Positions 43,646-53,868 of a stretch of DNA of 53,868 bases are shown one piece after another. Position 1 is the stretch's first letter; the number at the start of each line of letters is the position of its first letter. Under the pieces are notes generated by a model, which made no database searches, was not told the DNA's origin, and saw only the letters and a list, made by a program, of their open reading frames with translations. This DNA is from Phlegmacium glaucopus (Eukaryota > Basidiomycota > Agaricomycetes > Agaricales > Cortinariaceae): the NCBI GenBank assembly GCA_015039465.1, contig MU130360.1, forward strand, positions 1-53,868, given 5' to 3'. The position numbers were made by a program, and so were the translations under genes.

Positions 43646-45742
43646 AGTCCCAAAGCAAAAGAAACAAAAAAAAATATTAATCAATGATGTGCCAAATATA
43701 GGTACATATCAAAATTGATCTGTTTATATGTTATTTCTTTGGAAGCCAACTTGTGTCATTGAACCTTGTGGCAGCCTTGTGGCTTATTTCCTCCCAGATT
43801 CTAGACTGATAATTTGCACTAGTCCATCTTGGGTTTTTTGTCTTGCGTCCAACCTCAAGCAGAACTCGCTGGAGGATTATCGGATCTACTACCTCAAGGC
43901 TTAAATGAAAGCCAAGAAAGCCTCGAGGTCAATAAATTATCATCTACGAGCTCATAGAATGAACGAACCGCTAGTAATTAAGAAGAACAGCCACGCCCAC
44001 CCCTTCAGGTAGTGGAATTCTTCAACTTGTTCCATCAAAGGTCAAAAAATCTCGTTAAACTCGAATGGTGACAGGCCGAGTAAAGGCTGAGCCAGAACAC
44101 TCAGATTCAAGCTTAAATTCCACCCTGGAGAAAGTTATTGATCTCCGCTTCATAGATATAGCACCGCACCGCGGAAGTTTGCTTATCTTGTATTTTCTGG
44201 ACTCATGAGGGCCCTTATTCATGTGGCTGAGCGGAGATCCCTAACTGAATCTGGACAGCATGCATACGGTTGCTTGTCATCTTGTCAACTGCTGAACCTC
44301 ATGACAATCTTTTTTCAACTAATATCTCGATGATAATCGCCAATTGCAAAGTTCGTCTTCCAGAAATACAAAGCTGGGCCTGTTTTTTTTTGGCCTTTTC
44401 CTTGAAGTCACCATGGATACAATATTAATTTTGGCCAAGATCGAGGATGTTAATATGTGCAGATGACGGTGAGATCATGATAAAGCTCATCCCGGTGGCT
44501 TAGAGGAAAGCCGGAATATATATAACGATATTGACGCTAGAAGAGTATAGTAAAAATATTACTTTGGGAAATTTAAAATCATCGGTGAAATATATTATAA
44601 CCTCGAGATTTTACCCATAGCAATTAAGCTCAGGCTGGGGTGTGCTATGAGTAGTACGCTACAACGACCGCGGTGAATTTAAGAAGCACAATTAGGTGAC
44701 GATATTTACCTAACACCTTCCCCTCAATTTTGACTTTTTCATGTAAATGAGCTTGAGGCTTATTGTCGTGTCTATTTATAGAGTGGAGCAAGTAATAGAG
44801 TATTTAATGATTAACGTTATCTGATATATCAATGGCGATACCTGAGCCAAAACTAGAGCATATCCAGGACTACTATCTGTACCAAGATGGACAGATAACC
44901 TCCTTTCAGATCAGAAACAATATTTCTGATCACTTACCACTGGTCCAAGGGTGGTCCACGGCTGTCAAGCGCCCTGGCTGATGTTCCCACTCAAAGGGTT
45001 GAAGTTCCCGTAAAGATGGGCTTCGAAGGCATATAGAATATTCTTTTTTGGAAAGCAATTCCACTGCAAAAAGGGATTACATGATTATTATTTTTCATCT
45101 TACGGCGATGGGGTGGGAGCGAACTGGCGAGTAAAAAAAATTATTCCCGGCGGAACTGCCCCGAGGGCTCATTGAAGTCCGTGACCAGCGCAAAAGTTTT
45201 AGCAGCTGAAAGGGAAGTCGAAGTTGACGTTGCTGTTAAATTTTCTCACAAAAAGGGCCGGCCTATTTTTATGATGAAATGGCAGACTGCAGGGACATTG
45301 TCACCTCGATCATGATGGTTAGAATTTTCAAGGTCGATAAAAAATGGCACCCTCTCAAGAATGGTTAGGTAGTAATAATAAGCAATATATTTTGTTTTAA
45401 TGAGTTATTTAAATGACGCTTACCAGTCGCCTCAGTAGAGGAGAGTTATTGTAAAATGAACTGTGTTATAGGATGCCAGTAGACTGATATGTTGTACAAA
45501 TAATGCCAGGTCGATGAAGAAGTCCAACGATGCGGATCAAGGGCATGGGGCTAAAACTTGTGCTATTAAAGCCAAGCAAATTCAGGAAAGGAGATTAGAG
45601 TGAGATATAAGATGAAAAAGAGAATGAAACTGAGGATGGAACGTGATCAAGGAGCGTGAGGGCCGATGCTATGCGGTCTAAAGTATGCGACGATGAAAAA
45701 GCACGAAGAAATAGAGACAGAAAATTTGAAAGGAAAGTATAA
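43646..45742. other. 2.1 kb without a supported gene
   Basis: The sequence is mostly AT-rich. It holds the promoter side of THR4 on the left and the 3' side of the disordered-protein gene on the right. I found no long ORF, tRNA or inverted repeat of note. Confidence 0.5.
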
Positions 45743-48011
45743 TCAAGCGAAAGGACGCAATTTTTCTAGCACGTCGTCCATGATCGGCGATTTTTCAAGG
45801 ACTTGTGCAATCGAAGGTGGGCGACTGCGCTTCATGTTGGCGGAATAAGCGCTGCTCGCTGCTGTAGAGGAAGAGGTCATAGATGACGTGGAGATGCGAT
45901 GAGATGCACGTAAAGCTCGCCGTTCTTCTTGATCCGAGTTGTACCTCAGAGGCGATGGTCCTTCAGGAATAGCAGAGAGAGAAGACATTGTGATGCTTGG
46001 ACTAGGTGGCAACAGCGAGGATGTGGAAGATGACGGAGAGGGAGCTACCGAGCTCAGAGACAAACGTTTATGAGTAGTCGGCATTTGTGGTATGGGATTT
46101 TCAGCCACTAGTCCAGGTGGCCATTTCGAAGAGCGGCGAGAAGATGCAGTACGGCAAAAATTATAAGTAACCTCAGCAAGAGTAGACGGCTTACGGAGGG
46201 ACCTGTGCCGGATAGATGATACGGACTCAGACCCAGACGCTCCAGACCGAACTGACTCGGCATGAGACTCAGTACCCGAATCACTCTGGTAATTGAGACG
46301 ACGAGAAGCGGCTGGCGTGGTCTTGGAGCCGTCCTGATCAGATTCTGAAGGGGTTGAATTGGGCGACAGAGGTGTATCGTTGGGGACTTCGGGAGAAACT
46401 GATCGAGGTTCCGACAACTTGGCGTGATTCATGATCCATCGCAGACCTTTTAATTCTGCGTCTTGCCTGAAAACTTCTTTGTCGAGAGCGGAAACCTTCT
46501 TCTCCAGATTCGTCACCTCCGCAACGTGTAATTCGGTAACCTTGAGCACGTAAGTAGCGAGTTCGTCGTACTGCTGGTTCCGGATTTTGAGAGCCTCCCG
46601 GAGTTCGGCTGCAGAAGCTGTCTCAACATCAAAGATTCCTTCGGGAATATCCGTAAAAGGCGGAGACAAGGTTGCCGTGGGTTTAATTGTAGGTTGGGAT
46701 AACATAGTAGGAATTGAAGGATTGCTAACTGATCCTATCGTATGGGCTCGAGGGCGTACGATCATTTTTTTAGTGGTTGCGGGTTCCAATTCTACCTTGA
46801 ATGTCTGTCGTAGCGGAGAGGGAGGCATTTCAGGTGGGGGTGCGCCGTGGGCAGGAGGTTGGGGTAGTGGTATCGAGGGCGGCCTACTTCGAGCTGGGGA
46901 GCTTGGAGGTTTCATACGAGATCGCATCGACGAATTACCATTTTCCGAATATTGGACCGATCCCGTCGCAACGGAAGGACGTCGCTGAACAGACGCGGAG
47001 ACCTCCTTCTCCCCATCAGGACCCACCAGCCGAGGATATTCGTGAGTACCAGAAGGTCTCGAAGTTTCTTCATGACCTTTATCTGAATCTGAGTTTTTCC
47101 TGGAGTACCTCGATGACCTACTTGGCGATCGATCGTCTCCGGTGGTTGCTTGTCGGTGGGCAGCTGCGATGGCCGATGCAGGAGTTTGGCCGCGTCTCGG
47201 ATAGATGGGTGAGTCGGCTTTTGGAAGGCGGGAACTGGGAGGTGGGCTTGGGCCCGAGGCAATGTCAGCATCCTGTGGTGGCCTAGTAAAAAGATTTTTG
47301 TAGTCCGACAAATTATCAGGTGATAAGGAAACTGTTATGAGGGGCTGTGCGGGCCTAGGGGTCGTTGAGCGAGGCCGACTGCCTTTCGACGAACCTGAAT
47401 CATAGGAAGCAGCCCGAGACGTGGTAGGAGAGAGAGTCGAGGGACGCGTTATTGGCTTATGAACTGAAGGTTTCGGTAGTCGAGAATGGCCAAAAGTGGC
47501 GGCAAGCTTTGAACCAATGGAATTCGAGGATGTTTTCACAGTGGGAAGAGGTGGAATGGGTGGACGTGGGTCTACGGACGGGCGTCTAAAAGATTTCCTC
47601 GAGTTAGAAAAATGTTTATTTGGGTGAATGGTGAGACAGCTGCCATCACTAGAGGCCACATCGACCAAGGGGGGAACAGGACTAGGATTAGAATAAGGAT
47701 TTGCGCGCTCACCGATCAGAACTTGCTGCTCGATTTAATGGCTCCCCCACGTCTGATGACTCACGCGACGACAGGAATGGGCTCGACGCTGTAGACTGAT
47801 TCGATTTCTTCCTTGACCTTCCAAACAGCTGGATTCTAGTAATCTTCTTTTTGGTACTGGTCTCGGTATCGCTCGACGGGACCTCCAAGTTCACCGATGG
47901 CTCTTTCTGTGCTTGGCGTGCCTGACTCGAACCATGTCCAGCACCTCGAAAGAATTCTGTGAATTCTGAGGTTTTCGTGCGTAGGCGACGAGAAGGAGAC
48001 TGGCCGGACAT
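45743..48011 (-). CDS. Hypothetical Ser/Pro-rich protein with a short coiled coil, 734 residues
   Basis: Two exons, 48011-47713 and 47648-45743, joined through a 64-nt GT-AG intron, give exactly 735 codons. The protein is dominated by Ser, Pro, Arg and Thr, typical of intrinsic disorder, with many SP and RxxS sites likely to be phosphorylated. One ordered part stands out at about 46430-46620: a heptad-like helix containing VTELHVAEVTNLEKKVSALD, then EVFRQDAELKGLRWIMNH. The C-terminal PSIAQVLEKSPIMDDVLEKL may form another short helix. A polybasic stretch follows the N-terminus (KKKITRIQLFGRSRKK). I know no function; a scaffold or cytoskeletal/cell-polarity role is only a guess. Neighbouring genes give no clue. 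Confidence 0.8.
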
Positions 48012-50984
48012 AGAGGCGAATGAACAAGCTTTTTTGGAAAAGGGGAGGGGGGTGGGACGCGTTCGTCACTCAAGACGACAGCGATTATGAACCTAGGGAT
48101 AGGGCTTTATATAAGTCTCCTGACTTGTATTTTCCAAGTACCCCTTCGTTGCCGTAAAAGAGCCGAAGCTTTGAAATAACTCTTGATTGTGAGCACCGAA
48201 GGATGAGGAGGATCTAGGAAGAACACAAAATTGTCGAAGTTTGAGGGGTTTAACACAAAACAATTGTGTCCACGTCTACGCATATTACCTATAATACCCG
48301 TCCTTATTTTTTTTTTCTACAGATCTTTCTTGTCATCTTGCAAGAAAAGGGTTAGCCGACCCTTAAATCATCAATCTCACAGCATCGCTTACTAAGCATC
48401 TCGATCTATGCTACTGTAACTCATTTCCCGTGCGTCTTTACTGAGGATATATCAAGGCGGCCATGCGTTTCTCCTTGCCCTTATTCTTAACTTGCTTCGC
48501 TCTCAGTTAAATGAACAAAATTTACCTAAGCTTTACGAATCCGTTGCCAGCAGATATCCTCATATTCTATTAAGGTAAGGTTCCTTCAATCCCTTGACAT
48601 ACGTGCAGGGTCTTGAGGTTGCTAACTATTGAAACAACATTAGTAACCAATAATATTATAACTCCGTACCGAAAGACCGATGTGAGTTTTATTCCTCAAT
48701 TTGCAAGGCTGGTTGTGGCAGGTTTGCGTCCCCAGAAGTCATCCTTCCGTGATGATTCTTTTCCAGTGCTCAAGGTGTACGTCGACTCGCGAGGCATTGA
48801 AATTTTAACGAACCAATTTCCGTCACGTCATTAGAAACCCCAACTCCACATAATTGATCTGTACGACACTTGCTGGCAATAACTCAGTGTTACGGCCGTC
48901 ACTGGGGTTGCAGTGGAACCTGTGAAATTTGAGGCCGCCAGGCTCCAGCTACCAGCTCCAACAAAGACCTTTGAGAGGTCTGATGATCTGCCGGACCCAG
49001 TTGGACGTTTACGTGACCTGCGTTTTCAAATTTCCAATCAAGGGGATTTTTGATGGTGAACCGATGGACTGGTTCTTGAAATAGTCCTGACCTTATCATT
49101 CATGCTCCATCGTCCCCTTAAAGTCTCAGTGGGTTTCCATTTTTCAGCAGTAACAATAATCATCTTTGCAGTTGAAATGATACAATCCATATATATATAG
49201 ATAGTCTTCAAACTTGGCATGTCTTGTGATTGGTTTTGCCCAAGCTCCGTAGCACGCAGCGCGGCAGCCGACGTCTGCAACAGCCACCTTTATTTGGATG
49301 CGAGGTTACGAACTCTGCACACCGTAGGTTTCCTCGTTGTTCACTTATTTATCTGCAATATTTTCTGTTTTTAGTCCAATATGTATCACTGGAAAAAAAA
49401 ATTCTGCTGACAGAATGAATTTCCCAGCATTTGTGGCCTTTATCCGTAATAGGTTAACGTTGGCTAATGAGTGCAAATCCGGAGACAGCTTATTATAGTA
49501 ACTGGTGACAATTACAGACGGCAGAAGACGGCAGACGTCTGAAGGCTCTGAACAAGATGCCGCCGGTCTGTCGTTTCCTATCGATTCTAGAGTGATATTC
49601 TGAACCACTTGTTGCAACGAACAGATCGGAATCTTTGCGCTAGACCAACCGTAGCTATCTTATCTGTTAAAAAAAACTCTCTACAACTTCCTGATGGTGG
49701 CTTCCTGGAAATTATCCATTCTGATTGCTTACACCTGCAACGCTGACGCCAGCTGACACTGGCACCTCATTCTCACGTCATCGCACACCCCTAAACCATT
49801 GGAACTAGCAAACTTATCATTCGAAATTAAAACGACAAATCTCCCATTGGATACTTTGTAAGTACTTGTAGCCATGGCTTCAAAGTTATGATGCCGGGGT
49901 TACAAGCCCATCGGAAGATCAAAAAACCCAGAAAATCCACTTAACCAAATGGGTATTCATATTTGAAATATTTGGGTTTAGCCGAAGACGCCCAGTTCTT
50001 GTGTTGTGTACCTCGAGTTTCAGCTTAGAGATAACCTGAGATAACCTGCTGTTGAAGCCACAGTCCAACCATTAATTATGCGGGACGTTCTCAAACTATT
50101 GGCCCGTAGAGTTTTGTGCGCAGCGACACTTAAAGTGAAATTCACGATTGATTGGGTGACTGTATCGTTACTTTAAAATTTTATTTATAGTGGATGCTGC
50201 ATTAATCCATTAGGCCGCCGATATACGCCTTCTTTCGTGCGCGACCAGAGAGGCTCGGGAAATCGCCGGATGGGAAATAAAATTCCGCAGTCAAGCATCT
50301 TCAAGCATTGGGTGACTTTCCATAAGGCTAACTTGATTTCTTAATTTCGGAGTTCAAAAGTGTACCTGGCAACGAATATTTAGCGGTTTTATAAACCACA
50401 ACGACCTGACATAAAACAAATAAATTATTTAACTTGAATCCAGATTTGGTTATCATCAGATAGGTGTGACGGTTATCTACATCGTTCCAGTACTATGGAT
50501 GAAGAAATGGCCACTTTCTGTTCATGCAGGAGAGTGCTGACGAAGAATTCAATGCTCAGCTGCACTTATCACATGAGCGGATGTTGGCCGATTTCTGCAC
50601 AGTGAACAGCGAAATCCGACACAAAATTACCTCTGCCGCCCCCAGCTCTTGCAAAAAGTGGTGGTGGGCAATGCCTATTACGGATTTGGCAGTGTTACAT
50701 CACGTGACAAAGTGTGAAATACTTGAAACATAGCTTGCTCACTCAGTTCTGCATCATCCTGGATGATTTATTTTGTATGATAAATGTATTATAGCACCAT
50801 AGGAATATATACTGAATGATTTCACCCCGGGGGTTTTTTTTTAATTTCCCTCCCGTTTCTGTATCGTTGATGGTCACCAGGTAGGTAAACACATGACAAA
50901 GGTGAAAAGACGTGTATTGAAACTGCCCTTGTCCAGGTTTGTATGCTTTATCGTGAGTAAGTGACAACACGCGTCCGAAAGTTT
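48012..50984. other. 3 kb gene-poor stretch
   Basis: It starts with the promoter of the disordered-protein gene. ORFs such as 48613-48834 and 50524-50733 (plus) have no motif I recognise. No tRNA-type B box with matching A box was found. It may contain decayed transposon sequence. Confidence 0.45.
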
Positions 50985-51265
50985 TCAATACCTGTACTCA
51001 ATAAGTATATGGGGTTTCAAAAAGGGAGGAATAACACACCGAAGTGACGGATTGAATCAGCTCGAAGATGGAGGGAAAGATATCATTGTTTGACTTGCAA
51101 GCGACAAAGGTAGTATCGAGCTGCAAATAAGACGAGAGGAAGGCAGTCGACAATGCCGATGTTCCTCCACATGTTAGATGAGGGGTGTATGTTTTGCAAT
51201 ACCTGTACTGGATAAGTAGATGGGGTTTGATGAAGAAGAAGCAACACACCGAGGTAAACCATTCA
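50985..51265. repeat. Imperfect direct repeat of about 67 bp, 211 bp apart
   Basis: 50987-51056 and 51198-51265 share AATACCTGTACT, ATAAGTA, ATGGGGTTT and AACACACCGA in the same order. The first copy carries small differences. I see no clear function. Confidence 0.6.
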
Positions 51266-51397
51266 GTCAGTGAGGAGATCACTGGAGAGAAAGGGAAGTC
51301 CAACCTGCCAGGGACAAAAATAATGTCAGGTAAGAGTGTATTGGAATAGCAAACGCATCTGAGCTCCGTAGTCTCGGGGATCGACGGGCATCGACAC

Positions 51398-51643
51398 AAA
51401 TGTGGCCTGGCCACATTTGCCCAGTTAATTTCATTATCCTTTTGTTATCTGTTTCTTTTCCATTCCACACCGTCGATAATTACTTAGAGTACACTATGGT
51501 ATTTCTAGTATAAATACGGACTCGTTTCAGTAATTTACCTCAGTTGTTTGGCACGCAAACGCTGAGGTAAGATATATTCTACTTATTTCTCTTACTACAT
51601 TTTACTTACAAGTTACCTAGATTTCGTATCTAGTTTTCTTACA
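51398..51643 (+). mobile_element. 3' part of the copia 5' LTR
   Basis: The LTR ends at ACA (51643), directly before the primer-binding site. It has a 10-bp perfect palindromic stem (AAATGTGGCC/GGCCACATTT, 51398-51418), a TATA-type TATAAATA at 51509, and a leader stem-loop (CCTCAG...CTGAGG, about 51539-51568). A 54-nt GTAAGA...CCTAG interval follows (51567-51620), then ATTTCGTATCTAG. The LTR start upstream is not resolved; I give only the part I can support. Confidence 0.7.
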
Positions 51644-51660
51644 GGTTATGGGCCCCGCAT
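51644..51660 (+). promoter_or_regulatory. Primer-binding site for internal initiator tRNA-Met
   Basis: GGTTATGGGCCCCGCAT immediately follows the LTR end. It is complementary to the anticodon-side half of initiator tRNA-Met, the type of internal half-tRNA priming known from Drosophila copia. It fixes the element as Ty1/copia type. Confidence 0.8.
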
Positions 51661-51699
51661 AAATAAAAGAAATAACTTGTCGAAACTCTTGTGCCTACT

Positions 51700-53868
51700 A
51701 TGTCTACTGCCACTACTTCGCTTTCTGATTCCCTACCCTCGTCTATCCCAAAACTCGATGCCACTGGTTTGAACTGGGCTATTTTTTCGGTCCGTTTCCA
51801 GGACGCTGTCGAAGCGAAAGGCTTCTGGGGCCATTTTGATGGAACGACCCCTCGTCCTGTTGCTATTTCTGTCACTGCGGCTGATGGAACAGTAACTAGT
51901 ACTGATGCAACTGCTGTGGATCAGTGGGATAAAGACGAATGATCTGCCAAATCTCTGCTTACCCAAAGGATCCCCGATTCAACCTTGATGCGAGTCTATA
52001 CCAAAAGGACTGTCAAGGAGCGATGGGATGCCATTGTAGCCAAGTATACAGAGAAAGGGGCTTATGCCCAGACGGAATTGCGAACCAAATTCTTGGAGTT
52101 GAAATATTCATCGAAAACGACTGTTCGTGAATTTTTGGATGGTCTACGAGTGGAAAGAGAGAAGTTAGCATCTGTTGGTGTGGATATTGATGAAAAGGAT
52201 TACCGTTCCACTATCATTTCATCCCTCCCTTATGCCCTCGCCAATTTTGCGTCCTCACAGCTGGCATCTGCAAGGTTATACGCACCCACAAAAACAATAC
52301 ACCCCGATTCCTTAATTTCCCTGATTGCCGAAGAATCCGACCGCCAAAAAACACAGCGATTGCGTTGGCAAGGAAGCAGATCTAAAGACGATGACAAAGA
52401 CGAGGCTATGTATGTCAGCCCTGGTTCTTCAAAAGGGAAGGACGGCAAAGGCAAAAGGAAGACGCGTGGTCTTTGTTGGAATTGCGACGAAGAAGGGCAC
52501 TACAGTAACAAATGTCCAAAGCCAAAAAGAGAAAAGAAGAAGGGGGACTCAGCAAAGGGAAAAGGCAGTGCTAATACTGCAGTTCAATCTGATTCGGAAA
52601 GCGAAGGGGCCTTCATGATGGAGCCTGACTTGGAATCGATTACGGATGACATCCCTGACCTCCTTTCTGTTACCGACTCTTCGGATACCGATGGCGAAGA
52701 TCTTGATAACCCAGATCCCGAAGATGGTGATTGGTTTTCGGAAGTAGAGGAGGATGAAACTTATGAGGTTGGGTTAGCGCTCGTAAATGAAACTACCTCT
52801 GGCGATGCACATACCCGAGCCGAAGTCTATGATTCTGGATGCACCACCACCATAACTCCCTATCGCGACGATCTTGATAATTTTTCTGAAATTCCGCCTC
52901 GTCCATTCTGTGCTGCAAACAAACAGAGTTTTAAAGCAACGGGTATTGGAAAAATGACTATAGACGTACCTAACGGTCTTGAAACCTCGAAATTGCAACT
53001 CACAGAAGTCCTATACTCCCCTGAAGTTGGATATACTCTTGTCTCGGTTGGGAACCTTGATGATCAGGGGTTTACCATGACTTTCGGAGGTGGAAAATGC
53101 GTTATAACTGGACCGGACGGTAAACAGGTTGGAGAAGTCCCTAAAAACCGAAAGGGGCTATACCGTGTTGAGCATCACCCTGAAACGGCGAATATAGCAT
53201 CGGAAGACATCACCTTAGATCAACTTCATCGACGAATGGGGCATATATCTCCTGAAATCACCTGAAAACTCGTCCAAAATGGCCTAGTAACTGGTATACG
53301 ACTCGAAACTACAGCTTCTGGCGAACCCTTCTTTTGCGAGTCTTGTATATATGCAAAATCAACTCGAAAACCCATCCAGAAAGTCCGTGGTGGTGAAAGA
53401 GCGACCATATTCAGTGGGGAAATACATTTGGATGTCTGGGGACCTGCTCCTGTGGAATCTAAAGGTGGACGATGTTACTACATCACCTTTACAGATGATT
53501 GTACCCGATTAACGCACCTGTATCTCCTTTGAAAGAAAGATGAAGCCCCAGAAACCTACAAGCAATACGAGGCCTGGGCACAGACACAGCTAGACGCTCG
53601 CATCAAAACTCTTCACTCCAATCATGGAGGGGAGTATCTAGGAAAGGAATTTATTCTTTACCTAAAGTCCAAAGGAACCGAGCAAAAACTTACCATCCAT
53701 GATACACCCCAACATAATGGAGTTGCTGAGCGCCAAAATCGAACCATTGTAGAACGTATCCGTGCCTTGCTACATGGTAGTGGACTCCCAAAGAACTTAT
53801 GGGGAGAGGCTGCACACCATGTTGTTTGGTTGATGAACCGAACCCCAACGAAAGCCGTCCAGGGGAAA
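51700..53868 (+). pseudogene. Copia Gag-Pol (gag, protease, integrase), three TGA stops
   Basis: One frame from ATG 51700 to the window end, interrupted by TGA at 51940, 53263 and 53530. Gag ends in a CCHC zinc knuckle (CWNCDEEGHYSNKC, about 52477-52518) followed by a Lys-rich stretch and an acidic linker. The aspartic protease site is YDSGCTTT near 52828. The GAG-pre-integrase motif LHRRMGHI is near 53224. The integrase core starts with the first catalytic Asp in HLDVWGP near 53426. Where the family has the second catalytic Asp, this copy reads HSNHGGEY (Asn codon at 53620-53622). The catalytic Glu is kept in NGVAERQN near 53718. Ancestral products would package RNA, process the polyprotein and integrate cDNA. 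Confidence 0.85.

Larger units (their letters stand above)
51398..53868 (+). mobile_element. Ty1/copia LTR retrotransposon, 5' part, cut by window end
   Basis: It consists of the 5' LTR (partial), half-tRNA primer site, gag and pol in one frame. It runs off the window within the integrase, so reverse transcriptase, RNase H and the 3' LTR are not visible. The copy carries three in-frame TGA stops and an integrase active-site change, so it is defective here. Confidence 0.85.

Noticed and set aside
46587..47286. Plus-strand ORFs of 133 and 161 codons
   Set aside because: They are shadows of the GC-richer, Ser/Pro-rich minus-strand gene at 45743-48011 and have no motif.

Overview
The window looks like a chromosome segment from a basidiomycete fungus, probably an Agaricomycete. 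The reasons are the dense 50-65 nt GT-AG introns, the multi-exon P450 and CorA-like genes, a fungal-type Helitron with a DUF6570-like domain, and a Ty1/copia element primed from an internal (half) initiator tRNA-Met site. There are no CRISPR arrays, operons, rRNA genes or convincing tRNA genes. All calls come from reading the sequence; no database search was run.

Layout. (1) 1086-8208 is a decayed Helitron: DUF6570-like region, HUH Rep domain, then a PIF1-type helicase split by a 0.75 kb insert that carries a 10-nt minisatellite. (2) 8862-9774 holds an LTR-like remnant and a TA-flanked MITE. (3) 10.3-20.4 kb is a large inverted duplication. A complete 14-exon cytochrome P450 gene lies in the left arm (+), and a 5'-truncated, frameshifted copy lies in the right arm (-). 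Between them is a modular gene of unknown function whose 3' end is itself copied into the left arm. Only the left arm carries a nested insertion: a TIR element, containing an LTR, with a hAT-like MITE at the LTR edge. (4) 22.0-35.4 kb holds four CorA-like membrane protein genes of two types, A and B, in the order A(-) B(+) A(+) B(-). The first pair shares one divergent promoter; the second pair converges. (5) 35.9-48.0 kb is mostly housekeeping: an ArsB/NhaD-like ion transporter, proteasome subunit beta-4 (PRE1), a small PAT-complex/Asterix protein, threonine synthase (THR4), and a 734-residue disordered protein with a short coiled coil. (6) 48.0-51.4 kb is gene-poor. From about 51.4 kb to the window end is the 5' part of a Ty1/copia retrotransposon with in-frame stops and a substituted catalytic Asp in its integrase.

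The most unusual signal is in the LTRs. At least two of them (9.0 kb and 14.0 kb), and less exactly a third (38.8 kb), contain the same leader segment twice. The first copy is interrupted by a 50-64 nt GT...AG interval. The second lacks exactly that interval, as though a spliced leader RNA had been copied back into the LTR next to the unspliced form. The copia element at the window end has a matching leader interval but only the intron-containing copy. A second pattern links the two large elements: nearly all their in-frame stops are TGA, several at positions where the family usually has Arg, as expected from CGA to TGA transitions at CpG.
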